Shown here piece after piece: positions 28,219 through 40,879 of a stretch of DNA of 64,000 nucleotides. Below the pieces are notes generated by a model. It searched no databases and was not told the DNA's origin. It worked only from the letters and a program-made list of their open reading frames with translations. The position numbers and the translations under genes were made by a program. The first letter of the stretch is position 1. The number at the start of each line of letters is the position of its first letter. The stretch spans positions 2,728,001 to 2,792,000 of the forward strand of contig OZ199838.1 of assembly GCA_964304625.1 (NCBI GenBank). The letters are read 5' to 3'. This DNA is from Kudoa neothunni. Lineage: Eukaryota; Cnidaria.

Positions 28219-29544
28219 CAGGGTTGGTACGTTATCGTCCTAAATAAAGGTATTGATACTTTTGGCACGACTTCGCAACAAGTTGGTACGTTTTAAGGTC
28301 AATGAATTTTGAGATAGAATTATTATAAATATATGCCACATGATGAGATAATGTGTTAGAAGACTTGACACAAAGTATCCAAAAATATCGCTCAGATAAC
28401 TCACAATTTAAAAATGAACATAAGAAATTACAAATTTTATTTGGCTTCGAATATCAGAAAATATTGTATCTCTATTTAAACCCATAAATGAAATGTACTA
28501 TGCCTTTTTTAATTATTAATTGCCCGCAGTCATGAAACTCAACGTCGAATTACAATATTAGAGTTTAGAGTTCATTAACTAAGGAATTACTTTGAAAATA
28601 TTATCACGTGAAAATTAATGACTTTTGAGAGATTTGATTAAAAAATAACATGTTTTTGAGTTTAAATTTTTAACACTTTTTAAATTATATTCTCCCTGAT
28701 AAGTTTTATTATGAGTCGAAAGTAGAATCAATTTAGAATGAAAATACTACTGGAATAAGTACTCATGATCTTATTCGCTTTCTTACCAAAACTCTGGATT
28801 TCCATTTATTACTGACGAAACAGATATTTCAAAGGTTTTTAAGCATCGCAAAATTTATACATTTACCAATATTTGAAGTAATGCTTCTTGCAAATGCCAA
28901 TAGGTGAAAACCCCATTCCATTATACCCCTCTCAACGAGATTTACAAATATTATTGCTGAACATAAGTGTTTAAATTTGGAGAGTGAATATATAGAACTT
29001 AGCCTGTAAAATAGCGGACATTTCATTGAAAAAGACCCCAAGAAATATTGGTATGCGGTCAAAAATAAAAGAGGAGAAATATTTAAGTATCGATTACTGT
29101 CAGAATTAATGTTGTTTACTTGCTTTCCCTCATTCGTCTGGATCTGCTGATAGATTATTTTAATTAGGGAATAAAAAAAGGTTAACAAACAGATTTACAT
29201 TGGAAGATGAAACAATAAATGCTCTTTTATATCTGAATGTTTACTGAGAAATTCCAGTCGCATGAGATGGAATTCATCTGACCAATTAATTAAAATGTTG
29301 GAAAAATTAAACTTATATGATGAGGAGATGAGGAGAACAGTGAAACCGAATTAACATTTTGATGTATAAATAGATCCTATCAACTATTATTTTGTTTCGA
29401 TTAGTTTACGGTTGCTTTAATTATATTTTTTGTATTATTTTTGAAATATGATACTTTTTTAAAATTTTAATACGATTTTAAGGTTGTTGGTACGTTTCTA
29501 TTACATTATCTGGTACGATTTACAAAAATTGTCTGGCAACCCTG
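28219..29544. mobile_element. Degenerate hAT-like element
   Basis: Outer ends are inverted: CAGGGTTGGTACG at 28219 and, read inward from 29544, CAGGGTTGCCAGAC. The hexamer GGTACG recurs near both ends (28226, 28285, 29487, 29512). A plus-strand stretch around 29020-29145 reads EKDPKKYWYAVKNKRGEI, of the kind found before the C-terminal dimerisation region of hAT/ZBED5-like transposases. The 119-aa open frame on the minus strand (28829-29188) is a shadow. Target-site repeats do not match well, so the boundaries are tentative. Confidence 0.35.
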
Positions 29545-30715
29545 GTCCAGCGCAAAAATGGATGCAACAAAGTGGATTTAATATTCCCAATTTCTGCGTT
29601 ACATTCACACACTATCGTATCTTCAAATTTTGAATTATCATTAAACGTGAATCATTTTTGTATGGAAATATATGGATAATGAAGGAATGTATGGTACTCC
29701 AACATCACCATCTAGAACTAATTTTTTTATTTGCAACTTACAATTATTAATGAGACATAAAAACTCTGTGTTCTCCATGTATACTACGTTTTTCAATTAA
29801 AAAAATATTTTGTATTATTATTCAAAATTTCTCCATAATAAAAAGGTTAATATTAAGCTTAAAATCCTTAGAAATAAACCTTTCGAGTATTACACAGACT
29901 ATATCTTATTTGTTTATATAAAAAAAATTGAAAACCTTTAAACTAAGCCCAAGAATGTGTTGATAGTTTTTTCAGTTTACAGATTTTTCTCAATACACTT
30001 TGTTATATAAAAAATCGTTACACACTCATTTCCATTAAATTTTATTAAATGAAAATAGTTTTGTCGTGATATTGAACTTTCGTTGGTTGTACTCCAAAGA
30101 AAACTTCGTATAAAATGTCGTAGAAACAAATAAATTTATAAAATATACAAAAAGTAAGTTATTCATTAAATTTTAAAGAATAAGATTACTTGTATTATTT
30201 TCCCTTATTGATGATAATACTCATGAAGGCAGCATTAATAATTTATCGTAATGGATGTTACTGAAAACAAAATTAAAAATATTACTAATTCCAATAATAT
30301 GTTCGTTGATTATAGAAACACGCATAAATAGGCTAATTCGATAATTTCCCCAGATTTTTCTGTGATGTACGTTTTCATGATTTCAAAATTAAATATTCTA
30401 ACTTTCTAGCCTATATTTAATTTGTGGATCCGGATTAATAATATTTTCCCCTCATCAATAATTGGCATTTCTGGTCATATTGGTATTGGTTGCCGATCCC
30501 TCCACAGCCGAATAAGTTGCGCGATGTTTTTTACATTATAAATAAATAACAACTCATTCCCACATGAAAAGAAAGAATTAATAAAACTATTGATTTAAGC
30601 GCATGATACAAAAATAAACTTAAAAAATTCAAATACACACTGAAAAAGCTTTATAAAAACGCAACCAAAATGACACATATAAAAATAAAATTTAAAAAAG
30701 GTCCAATGTTAATTG
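29545..30715. other. Intergenic, AT-rich, with a transposon-end motif
   Basis: No gene recognised. The complement of 30470-30500 carries GGGATCGGCAACC, also present at 59376, suggesting ends of one hAT-like family. Confidence 0.4.
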
Positions 30716-32504
30716 TTAGTTGAATTTGAGGAAAAGCTCCAATTGGTTGTACAAATAGTAGTAATCGTCGATTCGCTTGATGCGTTTGAAGATGGTATCT
30801 TCGGAGAGATTGGTGATAGGCTTGGTGAGAAGCTGGGCGCAATAGATGGGATCATTCGAGGAGAGTAGTTGTTTTTCATGGTGATTGAGGATCATGAAAG
30901 CGCATTTGAAGAAGAAGATTGATCCCTCAATGAAGTAGTTATCGAAAATTCTCGAGACAATCTCAAGCGAGAATATTTTACAAAAAGCGCTCATAAGCCA
31001 GTCCAGCAGATACATAGAAGGATGCAGGCAAATGTGGTGTATGTGGTTGGTGAGTTTGTCGTTGTCCAGCGCCAACATCGTTTCAAACCAAATATAGATC
31101 CGATCAAGCTAAACAGATTTATCTCGATCAGCTGTTATTAATCGGCATTTAAATGATTATTACCTTGTGTGTTTTGCATGTGTAGAGCGCAGTGAAAATA
31201 GGGTCGTTGATTAGATTGTTGAAACACACAAAACAATCAAACGGCCGAAGATTCAATAAAAACACAGCCATGGCATAGGACATTCCTTGTGTCTACAAAC
31301 CAATTCAGTATATTTAACTCATACGCCAACAACCACATACATATCCAACATTGGAATTGTAGCGATGAAACACACCCAACAATTTGCACAAATCATCATG
31401 CATAGGATGGTCTTTTTGAAAAAGTTTCAAATAGGGTAATGTCCTACCGACATCAATCTCAATGGATTCATGCAGCTGAGAACCTTCAAACGAGGTATCT
31501 GTTGGTTGAATGGAGTCTTCCACCACTTGATAATCATCATTAAACATGTGATCAAAAACCTCTTCGGCAACGGACATTTTCAGTTGTGAGAATAGTTTCC
31601 AAATTTTTCCTCTAATATAAGAAGGCAGGCCCATTGATATTTTTCTCAAAGTTGAAGTTTTACTGAGCTCATCCTCAATATTATCACTATCAGCTAAACT
31701 GTGCCAGAATGTTGAATCATTATTGATTTTTAATTCTTTGGAGTCGCTTAAAATGGTTTTTTTGACAATAGATTTGGTTTGATTATCTATTTTTTGTTGA
31801 TTCTTCCTAATCAACTCATCGTACATTCGTTGTTGATATTCGAGTTCGTCTTTTGGTTTTGGTGGTAGACCAGCTGGGCGATCATTCATAGGAAGACCTA
31901 TAGCTCCCATTTTCGCGATGAGATCAGCTTTGATTTCAGCCTCTAATTTTATGCTTCGTTCCAACGGTCTGTCATTTGATGATTTACGAGCGGTTGGAAT
32001 TTTAGAATGATTGAAGGTCATATTGTTGCTCTCGTTAGTTTCGGTTATTGATTGTAATTTGGGGTTGTTTCGTTCACCACTTGTTATCTCATGCTTATCG
32101 TTATCCAAAACACGATAGTTGTACGATGACAAAGAAGAAACATTTATGTTGCTTTTCACACGCCGATACAAATCTTTATCGCCTGTGATTTTTCGTACGA
32201 TCAGTTGGTCGGCAAGATCAGATTTTACCTGTCTAGGATAATGGTTACCAGATAGTGCGGAATTGGCAGGATTAGTTTTTATTGAGGCAGCCGAATCCGA
32301 CCTACTAGTTTTTGATGTTCTACTATGTAATGTTTGATGACTGCCATATTTTTTCAGTGGTAAAGTGTTGTGAGTGGTGGTGGATGTCTGATTCAAATCC
32401 ACATCGACAAATTCGTCACGTGTGAACACTTTGTTTGCTTTTTTGCTCTTATTTTTTGATAATATGGTCGCACTCAATGATTTATCGTTCATATTGTCTG
32501 TCAT
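30716..32504 (-). CDS. TBC1D12/TBC1D14-like Rab GTPase-activating protein
   Basis: Three exons: 32504-31341, 31292-31164 and 31108-30716, separated by 48- and 55-bp introns; 1686 nt, 561 aa. Residues 1-200 are polar and Ser/Thr/Lys-rich. A linker with RPAGLPPKPKDELEYQQRM is characteristic of the TBC1D12/14 group just before its TBC domain. The TBC domain (about 285-545) begins GLPSYIRGKIWKL, has the arginine finger in IEIDVGRTLPYL and the glutamine finger in VGYTQGMSYAMAVFLLNL, both intact, then PSMYLLDWLMSAF. The GY/TQG junction is made by the first splice. Such proteins accelerate GTP hydrolysis on Rabs; TBC1D12/14 act on Rab11-linked recycling endosome and autophagy traffic, inferred from family. 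The start codon is the first Met of the long frame. Confidence 0.88.
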
Positions 32505-32753
32505 GGTGCAATTAAAAATGGATTAATTTCTAAAAGGTGATTATGAGGTCACTCAATTATTAACCCGAAAAATGAAACCTTTAAATGGGGTCTATATAAC
32601 AGTTGAATTATCTCATAGAAATTTTTAGTGGTAAGATTGACTATGGGGGTTGTTAACGTCTGTATTATTTTACGTTGCACGCAAGCGCATTCCAGCAATA
32701 ACAATAATTATTGACTGTTGGATTGTGCGCGTTTAAACTACATCCCAGAAAAA
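32505..32753. promoter_or_regulatory. Putative bidirectional promoter between TBC gene and unknown gene
   Basis: The two start codons face apart across 249 bp, so both transcripts must begin here. No TATA box or initiator can be assigned; the region is slightly less AT-rich than its flanks around 32655-32695. Confidence 0.45.
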
Positions 32754-34652
32754 ATGAGCAGAGTCGAGAGTAATTCACCTAAACGTGAAGCTCATAGAAG
32801 ACAGCAATTTCATCAGAAGATGAACAGTTTGAATATGGATTTCGGAATCAAATTTAGAATCTATCAATCACCCCACATTATACCATTGTTGTTGTTTGTC
32901 ACCATGTATGAGAAATATTCAATCAAAAAAGTTGCTGTCCCAACAATAACAATAGGACGTTTTGAGCTTAGCGAAAATGAAACAATTGATATTCTTCTTT
33001 TCATTTATCTCTCGATCAAATGTGATTACATGGAGTATGGGACGTTCGAAAAAAAAGTGGCAGATTTGTTAAAAAATCAAAGCGAGTTGTTGGACCTGTA
33101 TCATGTGGAGTAATTAGAGATAGTTTCGATATAAAATAACACTAATGACATGCCGTTCGTGTTTGAAAATAGAATGAATTATTTGACCACTGATCTCAGT
33201 TGCTTTACCAGATTTTATGAAAGTATGTACAACCAGTTCTATCCAGTGAGATCTGCCTATGAAAGATTTCCTAATGAAGTGGGTAATTATTGGCGATAGT
33301 TTGTGATTGTGAGTTTGGTGGAGTCGAAAATTGAAAATTTTCGTTTGTAGAAGTGTTTGTGTATGAATGCTTGATTTCGTTTGACGTGAGTGAAGTTTTC
33401 CAAGTGCTGGAACTGATTGAAGATCTAAGATCCCTATACCAAAAGGAAATCAAACATGATAACGTATTCTATGAGATGAGTTCGTTGCCTGAGTTGTACA
33501 AGAATATAAATTTGAAACACCATGTCAAGTGTTTGGTAGGTTCAATCGAAACTTAGGATTATACGGATTTGAATGGGTGCGTATTTATGTATGTGTGTAT
33601 GTATGTAGATTGTTAGTTTGGAGAAAGGAAGAAATATCGACTATATTAAAAAGTTCATCCACGATTCCAATAGAGTGGTGGAATTGCTACCCCATATCAA
33701 ACCTTATGTGGTAGTTTTCGCTAGTCGGTTCAAATGAATAGTGATAATTGTCTAAAAAATCTCAACGTAGGATCATCTTATTTGCGTTTTCAACAAACAC
33801 ACATGTGCAAACGATGAAAATGATACCATTCTCAAATGGGAGCAACCCAATTTCAATCTTCTCGCAGACAACTACAGCGAACTTGAGATCAAAGTACAAG
33901 GCGAACGAAGCTATTTTAGTGATGATAACACTGCTCCCAATGTATCTGCTCAAGAACGCTCAACCAATGAGGCGGCAAGAGTAATAACGACCGGTATCAA
34001 TGATATAAACCTGGATCGACAATTTCAACTCAAATTCGAAATCATCAGAGACAGTTTCGAAAATGTTCTGATTGGTTTATCTCGATCCAACACCTCCTAC
34101 CAACATCTGCAGTCGGTTGTGTCTCAACTACACGATATACTCTACTATTTATTGTCATCCAACAGAAAAGTCGTCATTGAAATGTTTTTAATACATTTTT
34201 GTTTTGTATAGTTCACGTTTGCCGTTAATGATTTGTGAATTTATATGATTTTTATTTAGTGTTGGAATGCTTATGTTGAAGCAAAGTTCAATTGCGCCAC
34301 CAATCTCCAAACTGATTCAACACATTCCCAACCAGAAGAAGTGGAAACTATCAATCGTCTCGACTTCAGTCATTTGAAACACGCTCTAAGATCAATACGT
34401 ACACTTGTAAACATCGCTCAAACATCGAATAAAAAACGTTTGACAGATCGATTACGCGTAATTTCATTTCAAATTATATTATTTCACATAAGGAAGTTCT
34501 TATCTATTGTTAAAATTCTCATTGTAAATATTATACAAAATTTTGCGACATTGTCGTTTTTAACTTTAAAAAATCACACTTGTAGATTACTAATAATGTT
34601 GATGGTGTATTGCATATTTAATTATTTTTCTAAACTTTTTAAAACCTCATAA
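32754..34652 (+). CDS. Unrecognised multi-exon protein, helix-rich
   Basis: Probable exons: 32754-33109; about 33200-33286; 33351-33524; about 33612-33699; 33770-34161; and 34262 onward to 34457 or to the stop at 34652. Joined in frame they give an N-terminal basic region (SPKREAHRRQQFHQKMNSL), a hydrophobic/amphipathic stretch (SPHIIPLLLFVTMYEKYS), then mainly helical sequence with blocks such as CFTRFYESMYNQFYPVR, LELIEDLRSLYQKEIKH, IDYIKKFIHDSNRVVELL, QSVVSQLHDILYYLLSSNRK and LDFSHLKHALRSIRTLVNIA. I cannot name the family; heptad-like spacing suggests coiled coil or helical-bundle scaffolding. The last 65 codons of the final open frame are hydrophobic and AT-driven and may be intron past a donor at 34458. 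Some splice choices are alternatives, and the 3' end may be missing. Confidence 0.55.
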
Positions 34653-36742
34653 TTTAAAAATTTTGATGTAAAATAAATATCGAATATTTTTTTTCGAATA
34701 TTTTTACTTAATAATTTGGCTCTAAGTAATATTAATATATTAAGGTTGTAATCATTTTCGGATTACTGACCACGTGATTTCAAAATTTAGACTTTTCTTA
34801 GTATATTTAACTCTAGAAAGCTCACAAAAAATAGTTACTCAATGGCTCAATGCAATGGGCCCCTTTTGGTCCCAAGTATAAATTGATCAAATAAAGTCTG
34901 TTTATTATCGTATAGAGTTCTTTTCTAGTTTATTTAATTAAAAATGAGAAATCACATTTTGTGTAATAATTTCAGGAATCTATAAATTAAATTTATTCAT
35001 AGAAAGTGATTTTTGTGATATTTAACTGTTCATTGAATCTTTTAATTCTTTATTATTAATTAAAATTAATTTGGAAAAAAAACTTTAATATATTTAAAAC
35101 TTATTATTCTAATCATCATATACGCTATTGATAAGGGGACCTAAATAAGCATCACGTAAAGTTGGTTGTCGAGTGTTTAAAAAGGAGATTAAGTTTTATA
35201 CAACGATATTATTCTTCCCTCATGTTATTTTAATTATCATATTAAATAATATATTACATTCTGTTTACAATATAATTATGGGTCCTTATGAACCCATCTA
35301 AATTGTAGGATGTCCAACAAGCACTCTAAGAAAAAATGAATTCTCGTCAATACTTTTACACTAATTATTATTAATATGGCTACATCTATTGAAATTAGTA
35401 TATTATTATAATTCTCGTATTTCTCTTGACGTAGAATACCTTCAATAAATACAAGAAATGACATGATAAAGCAGCCAGTAAATGTTTGTAAATGGGATTT
35501 GTATCCATGCGGAAGTCCTAATTATCGTAAAGTAATATGTATGTGTATCAAAGATAACAAAATTTGATTATTAAAAACAGTTTTAAGGAGAATAAGTCGG
35601 AAAATATAAATACATACATTATACAAATTTGTCATCCAACTAAAGGAAAATTATTTTTATCGCTTGCTCATCAAACCAAAAATAGGATTAAAGGCGGAAA
35701 AGTATGCCAAAAATCGGTCAATCCTCTTTTCGTCGAAAAAACAAGGATAAAAACATTTTACTGTTTTAAAATTTCACAAATATTATAACAAAAGAGAGTT
35801 ATAATGATTCTTTAGAAATTAGAACGTTTATTATAAGATTTCTTATAGTGCGAAAAATCGGTTAACTACTGTACTCACAAACTTCGTACAGTTTTAATTT
35901 TTTGGAATTTGTTACATTTAATTATTTCCGACACGTCAGTTTGCCCTTAGGGGAGAAATGAGTAAATATATAGTCAAAACTAATGACCTGTGTATAATAT
36001 TTCAATACAAATAAACACTTTCATTGCCATAATCAACTTATAAATAGCAAATGAACGAATAATCGGATTAAATCCAGTACGATTTGTTACCTTATGCCGA
36101 GTCATAATGGTAATATACAATAAAAAGTTTTTTGATTTAGAATAAATTCTTAATATTAAAAAATATGATGATAATTTAGGTTTTTAAAAACCATACGCTA
36201 ACATGACATACATTGAATGATTAACATTTTTTGAATATCCATTGCAGCACGGATGAATATTATCTTTGAATTTTATTAATTTTTGGATCGGTTATGAGTA
36301 GTTTACTTTTCCACGCTCAAAAATGCGTATTCAGAATTTGTGATAATTAAATATAGCTTCCATTTTGAACGTTGACTATAAACGATACCACTCCCAAGGA
36401 ATTGTTTTTTAAAACCAAAATCATGCTTGAAATAATCGACGTATTAAATAGTCTTTTTTTAATAGTTGAAATATTTGATTATAAATTTTTTACATTGCAA
36501 AACCATTTCAATTCAATATTCTTGTTTCAACAGAGATCTTATTTTTAATTTCGGTATCGGCTGATATATGAGGTATATGGGGTTATTCTAATACAGATTC
36601 TGGAGTGAGAATATCTGCTAGCTTTTAGGATTAAAGACATATTTATGATTGGAGTTTCCTTGTATCTTATTATTTTTTCAAATTTCTTGCTTGAAACTTT
36701 CGGTAAACTAAACAAAGGAATATGTAGTCTCGTCCAAATTAA
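34653..36742. other. Intergenic, AT-rich
   Basis: Open frames at 35276-35464 (-), 35564-35788 (+) and 36545-36781 (-) lack motifs; the last overlaps the MITE edge and is rejected. Confidence 0.4.
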
Positions 36743-36912
36743 CCCTTTCATGCCAAATGTCCACCTCAGTACCACCCACATTAAAAACAGTTGAAATTAT
36801 ACGCCTAATTAATTTTTATCACAATAAAATCATAAAATTTAGAATATTGAGTTCATGTAATATATTTTTTAAAAAATCATGAAATGAAATAAAAAATTTG
36901 GGCACGAAAGGG
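36743..36912. mobile_element. piggyBac-type MITE, 170 bp, TTAA-flanked
   Basis: Bounded by TTAA at 36739-36742 and 36913-36916. Terminal inverted repeats match at most of 16 positions: CCCTTTCATGCCAAAT on the left and CCCTTTCGTGCCCAAA read inward from the right. TTAA duplication and CCC termini are the piggyBac signature. No coding capacity; its ends do not obviously match the piggyBac relic at 45921-47966, so another source is likely. Confidence 0.82.
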
Positions 36913-36916
36913 TTAA

Positions 36917-37219
36917 ACAACGGTTTTAATGAATAATTTTGTTTTGAATCGTTCACATAAATTTTACTAAAATTAATGTTTTTTATTAAACATTTTTGGG
37001 CTTATGTTTAATTCGCTTAGATATTGGATGCAAGTGTGCATTGTTGTATGCTTTCGGAGAGTTGGTATTAATTTTAGTTGTCGGAAATCTTTCAATTTTA
37101 TTAACTAAAATATTGATTTTGATGTAAACATACTATCTTATTTATATGTTAAAATGTGTTAATTTGAATAAATAAAAAATTAGTTTACTTAGTTAATCAA
37201 TTTTAATTTTGTGATGTAG
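36917..37219. other. Intergenic; should hold the first exon of the next gene
   Basis: The next gene starts at an acceptor (tgatgtag before 37220) with an in-frame TAG upstream, so a short initiating exon must lie here or further left. I could not identify it. Confidence 0.35.
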
Positions 37220-38449
37220 GTATTGGAATGCTTCTTAGAATTCTACGAGATTATACATACCTTTAAGGTGATTGACGCTAAAAAGTAAGGTTTAACTTTA
37301 TTTCGATTTGATCTTTTTAGTGGAAATAAGTTAATGCTTATATAATTTTTTAGAATTGAAGAATTTACCACTTTCGCCGGCAAATATCCTGATACCGAGC
37401 CTATTTGTCGTCTCTATCGTAGCTACTGTTATCAGTCTATTGGTTTTATGTAAGGGTTTCTATTTGTGGGGTGTGCTAACAACAATATCTCCTCAGAAAT
37501 CCTACCAAATCAATCCTACAATGTATTATCGCCGCAGAGAAAGAGTCTCTACAATATCGTTCCAATTATTTTGTACCAAATGATCTCCACAACAGTTGTC
37601 AAATCTCCATCTACGATCGTGATGATACTATAAATTCGGCTTTTTGTTTGTTGTTACAAATCGAATCCAATCTCAATAACCTTTACAATATGGATCAATT
37701 AGTTGACCAGGATTTCAAATTATTCAATCCTTCTGTAATTAACTTACTAATATATTTTCTATTAATAACTTAAAATCCTTTAATTTTCTAGAGTAAAAAC
37801 TTGCAATTTTTGATGTCTCTCAACAAGCTGAATCAATCTTACTTAAGCAAAGATATTGTAAATTATGAGCTCAATTTGTTCAATCTAGCTTCTTATTATC
37901 ATGATTCGAACGAATTTTTGAAACATCAGTATGTTTACATTGTTTATTCAATCGAGGTTTTCAGCTTAAAATTAGATTTTACCGCTATGCGCTTATGAAA
38001 GATGACTCAAAAAACTGTCCTCAAGCAATTGAAATCTAGGTTGTTTAACTGTTTTGATAACGGTTCTATTTTACTGGATGTTTATTTAGCTATGTTTTTC
38101 TATGTGATAATGCCAATTTCAGAGACAACGATAAACCTCATATTCATATGACTCACTTTGAAATGCTTCTATGGTATCTATTATACAATCATCATCTTTT
38201 GTATCTTATGATTGTAGCAATGCTATCCTCTATTCAAAAGTCCTAAAACGTATTGGAAACAAATTCGATGCTATAAAAGTGATCACCACGTGTATGGAAA
38301 TGTGCTCTTCTCTCAACTATAACAAATATTTTCTGGTATTAGTGAAACGTTTAGCTAGTTTCACTAAGAGCAACAATCAGGGTATTGCTACAAACTCGCT
38401 AAAACAATTCATCAATAGACATTCTGGTTTTTATTGTAAAAATATCTAA
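37220..38449 (+). CDS. Helical-repeat protein, weakly HAP40/F8A-like; possibly disrupted
   Basis: Exons 37220-37284, 37354-37449, 37497-37734, 37792-37928 and 37976-38039 join in frame, then about 38097-38175 and 38219-38449. Sequence is TPR-like and helical: ICRLYRSYCYQSIGFINPTK, SILQCIIAAEKESLQYRSNY, LNLFNLASYYHDSNEFLKHQ, FYRYALMKDDSKNCPQAIEI, and later AILYSKVLKRIGNKFDAIKV and ITTCMEMCSSLNYNKYFLVL. The order of repeats and the LAxxY/AExxSLQ spacing recall the huntingtin partner HAP40 (F8A), but similarity is low. The exon before the sixth junction ends ATC TAG, an in-frame stop lying exactly at the donor (TAG then GTTG), and no canonical splice avoids it. Either the gene ends there, or it is disrupted, or the junction is unusual. 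The initiating exon is not found. Confidence 0.45.
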
Positions 38450-39799
38450 TGTCAGTTGGAAATTTTTGTGTTGTGTGTATCATGGTTCTATTTTTAATTG
38501 AGTTTCGCGCTTATACCAACCTGGTTGCTCATTCTCTTTTGTTACCGAAAAAAATAATGAATTGCGCCATTCGTAACTGTTGACACACACCCTAAGATTT
38601 TGTGAGTAACTTGGGTTTCGTTAAATAATTTATTCATTTTATGTGGAGAATATGATAAGTGGGTTTTAATTAATCTTTCTATTCTTGTGTGTATAAAAAC
38701 TTTGAAAAATTCAGGAAATAATGATATCATAGGTTTAAAATTCGTGAAGTGGATTGCACGATTAAATACTAGGGTTAGAATTTGCCTATTTCAGAGTGAT
38801 AATTAGTTGCACATTACGTTCCTCTTTAATTCTAATGTAATCAACCTACCTCTATTTTAGTTACTAATGCGAAATTCTATATTTGCCTTGTAATAAGCGA
38901 TGGGACTTTTAAATGTTATTTTATTAATTGATAAACCTTAGGGTAACATGTATTTAAATAACATAATAAAGCTGCAAAATTTTACTTCTCCATTTTTCTT
39001 AATACTTTTGAACATTTGTTGTTGTTTTTTGAACTGTAGTCAATTAAATTAATCATTATTTTACATTTAATTAAGTTATCTTTCATAATAATTTTCATAT
39101 TTAATATATTACTATAAATATAAACAATAATATTTTATATTTTTTCTTGTTTTCAATATTGTAACTCAGAATATTTAAATACAATCAATATAATTACGTT
39201 AAGCTTCGATCTCGCAGTTAACTAGAAGATAAAATTTTCTATAATGATGAAAATGATTCCAAAAAAATTTATAAACTATAAAAAATAATTATAAACGCTC
39301 ATATATCTTGTAAAAGATTATGTAATTTTTATAAACAAAGAAGAATAACACATTATTGTAGGCAACTGATTTTTCACGCTTATTTCACGGTCTGGAAAGG
39401 ATTGTGAGAAATTGGTTCCCCACTGTATTACATTATTAAAAGGTACTATTTGATGAAAATATTTCTTTCTATTTTCTCAATATACAGGTAATTGGAGAAA
39501 ATAGGTCGTACGAAAAAAATCGCACATTATTAATAACGCTGCTATAAACCACTTACTGATTAGATTGGATTGGATTGGATTGGATTTGATTAATTCCTAT
39601 TTAGAAGACATAAAAAATGAAATATATTATTTGTGAAATAGGAGAAATGCAACGTATTCAAGGAGGAAATCTCTTCTTTAGATATTGATTAATGGGTATT
39701 ATATAAGATGTTATTTTTATCGCACGTATTAATTGCTCAATTTCATAACTTAACAATCCATATGAGCTCAAAAATAAATATTAATTGAGGCATTTATTC
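38450..39799. other. Intergenic, AT-rich, small tandem repeat
   Basis: No gene seen. A five-base tandem repeat (GATTG, about five units) lies at 39563-39588. Confidence 0.45.
39563..39588. repeat. (GATTG)n minisatellite
   Basis: Five consecutive GATTG units, the last slightly diverged. Confidence 0.9.
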
Positions 39800-40199
39800 G
39801 AAAGATTCAGTGGCTGGGGGGTGCTTCGTAATCCCATTGGGACCAAGGAAAAATTACGAACCACGCGTCACTACAAAATCACCTGGAAAAAAAACATAAT
39901 TAATTAATTAATTTTTAAATATTATATTTTTATTCTTAATAGTCAAATTAATATTTTTAAATAATTTGAGAGATAAATGACATATCATAATCTTATATGT
40001 AAGTTAATTTTGTAACATAATCTCAAATTACGAACTACACATTATTACGAACCAAACGTCGCCTGCTGTAAAACTAGGGTCTGCACTTTTTGATTTGGAT
40101 CGGAAAACGTCGATTTTTTTAAAAATATTTCCTCGTTTATTTCCCGATTAAAATAGACATTATTTGTTAGCTATTTTTCGCTTCACTACGTGTAGAAAA

Positions 40200-40820
40200 A
40201 AAGAGAAATAGACTATTCTATAGACGAATGGACTGATTTAAAAGATGTGAACCATAATTTAGTCTGCATATTTTGTAAACCTACGTTGTCTCTACGACAA
40301 AATAGAATAATGGAGCACATAAATTCGAAAAAACACGTCTTTAAAGGCATTGTTCGAAAATATACCTCTAATCTCGAATATTTATTTCAGAGATGAGCAG
40401 AATAACGAGCTAGAAATGGATCTGGGTTCGATTGTCGCATTTGATGGACTTTCATTGTCATTTATTGATAGAAGTAGTAGGTATCATGATGTCTTAGCAA
40501 AATATTGTTATGCCTGGCAATCCTTGCCTAATGGAAGAACTTTGATCGATCAATATCTTCCTATGATATATAAAAAAAATTCAGATATAATAAAAATTAC
40601 TTTGAAGAACGAGAGATTCTCTTTAATAATTGATGAAAGTCTTGATTTTAAAAATAGATCATTATTCAATATAGTGGTTTGTTTTCATGATCCAGAGATT
40701 AATGATTGGCCCATATTGATGATCGATTCGAAAGTCCTCACTGAATGTGGCTCTGTCATTCTCGCCGACGTAGTTTCCGAGGAACTTAAGAAGAATGAAT
40801 TATCTTGTCAACATTCTTAA
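40200..40820 (+). mobile_element. hAT transposase relic, N-terminal half with BED zinc finger
   Basis: A frame at about 40255-40392 reads LVCIFCKPTLSLRQNRIMEH then INSKKH, a C2H2 BED finger (CxxC...HxxxxxH). One frameshift later, 40350-40820 gives FDGLSLSFIDRSSRYHDVLA, LPNGRTLIDQYLPMIYKKN and ERFSLIIDESLDFKNRSLFN, matching the hAT core where the first catalytic Asp lies in IIDE. The frame stops at 40818-40820. The matching C-terminal part lies at 43112-43249, separated by other inserted sequence. A DNA transposon relic, inactive. Confidence 0.6.
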
Positions 40821-40879
40821 ATGATAAAAAGGTTAAAATAATGAATAAAGTATCAGGTTTTTTCAATGTTTAACTTTTA

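Noticed and set aside
28829-29188. 119-aa open frame on the minus strand
   Set aside because: It lies antisense to hAT-like sequence within paired terminal repeats and shows no motif; judged a shadow.
36545-36781. 78-aa minus-strand frame
   Set aside because: Overlaps the edge of the TTAA MITE and has no recognisable features.
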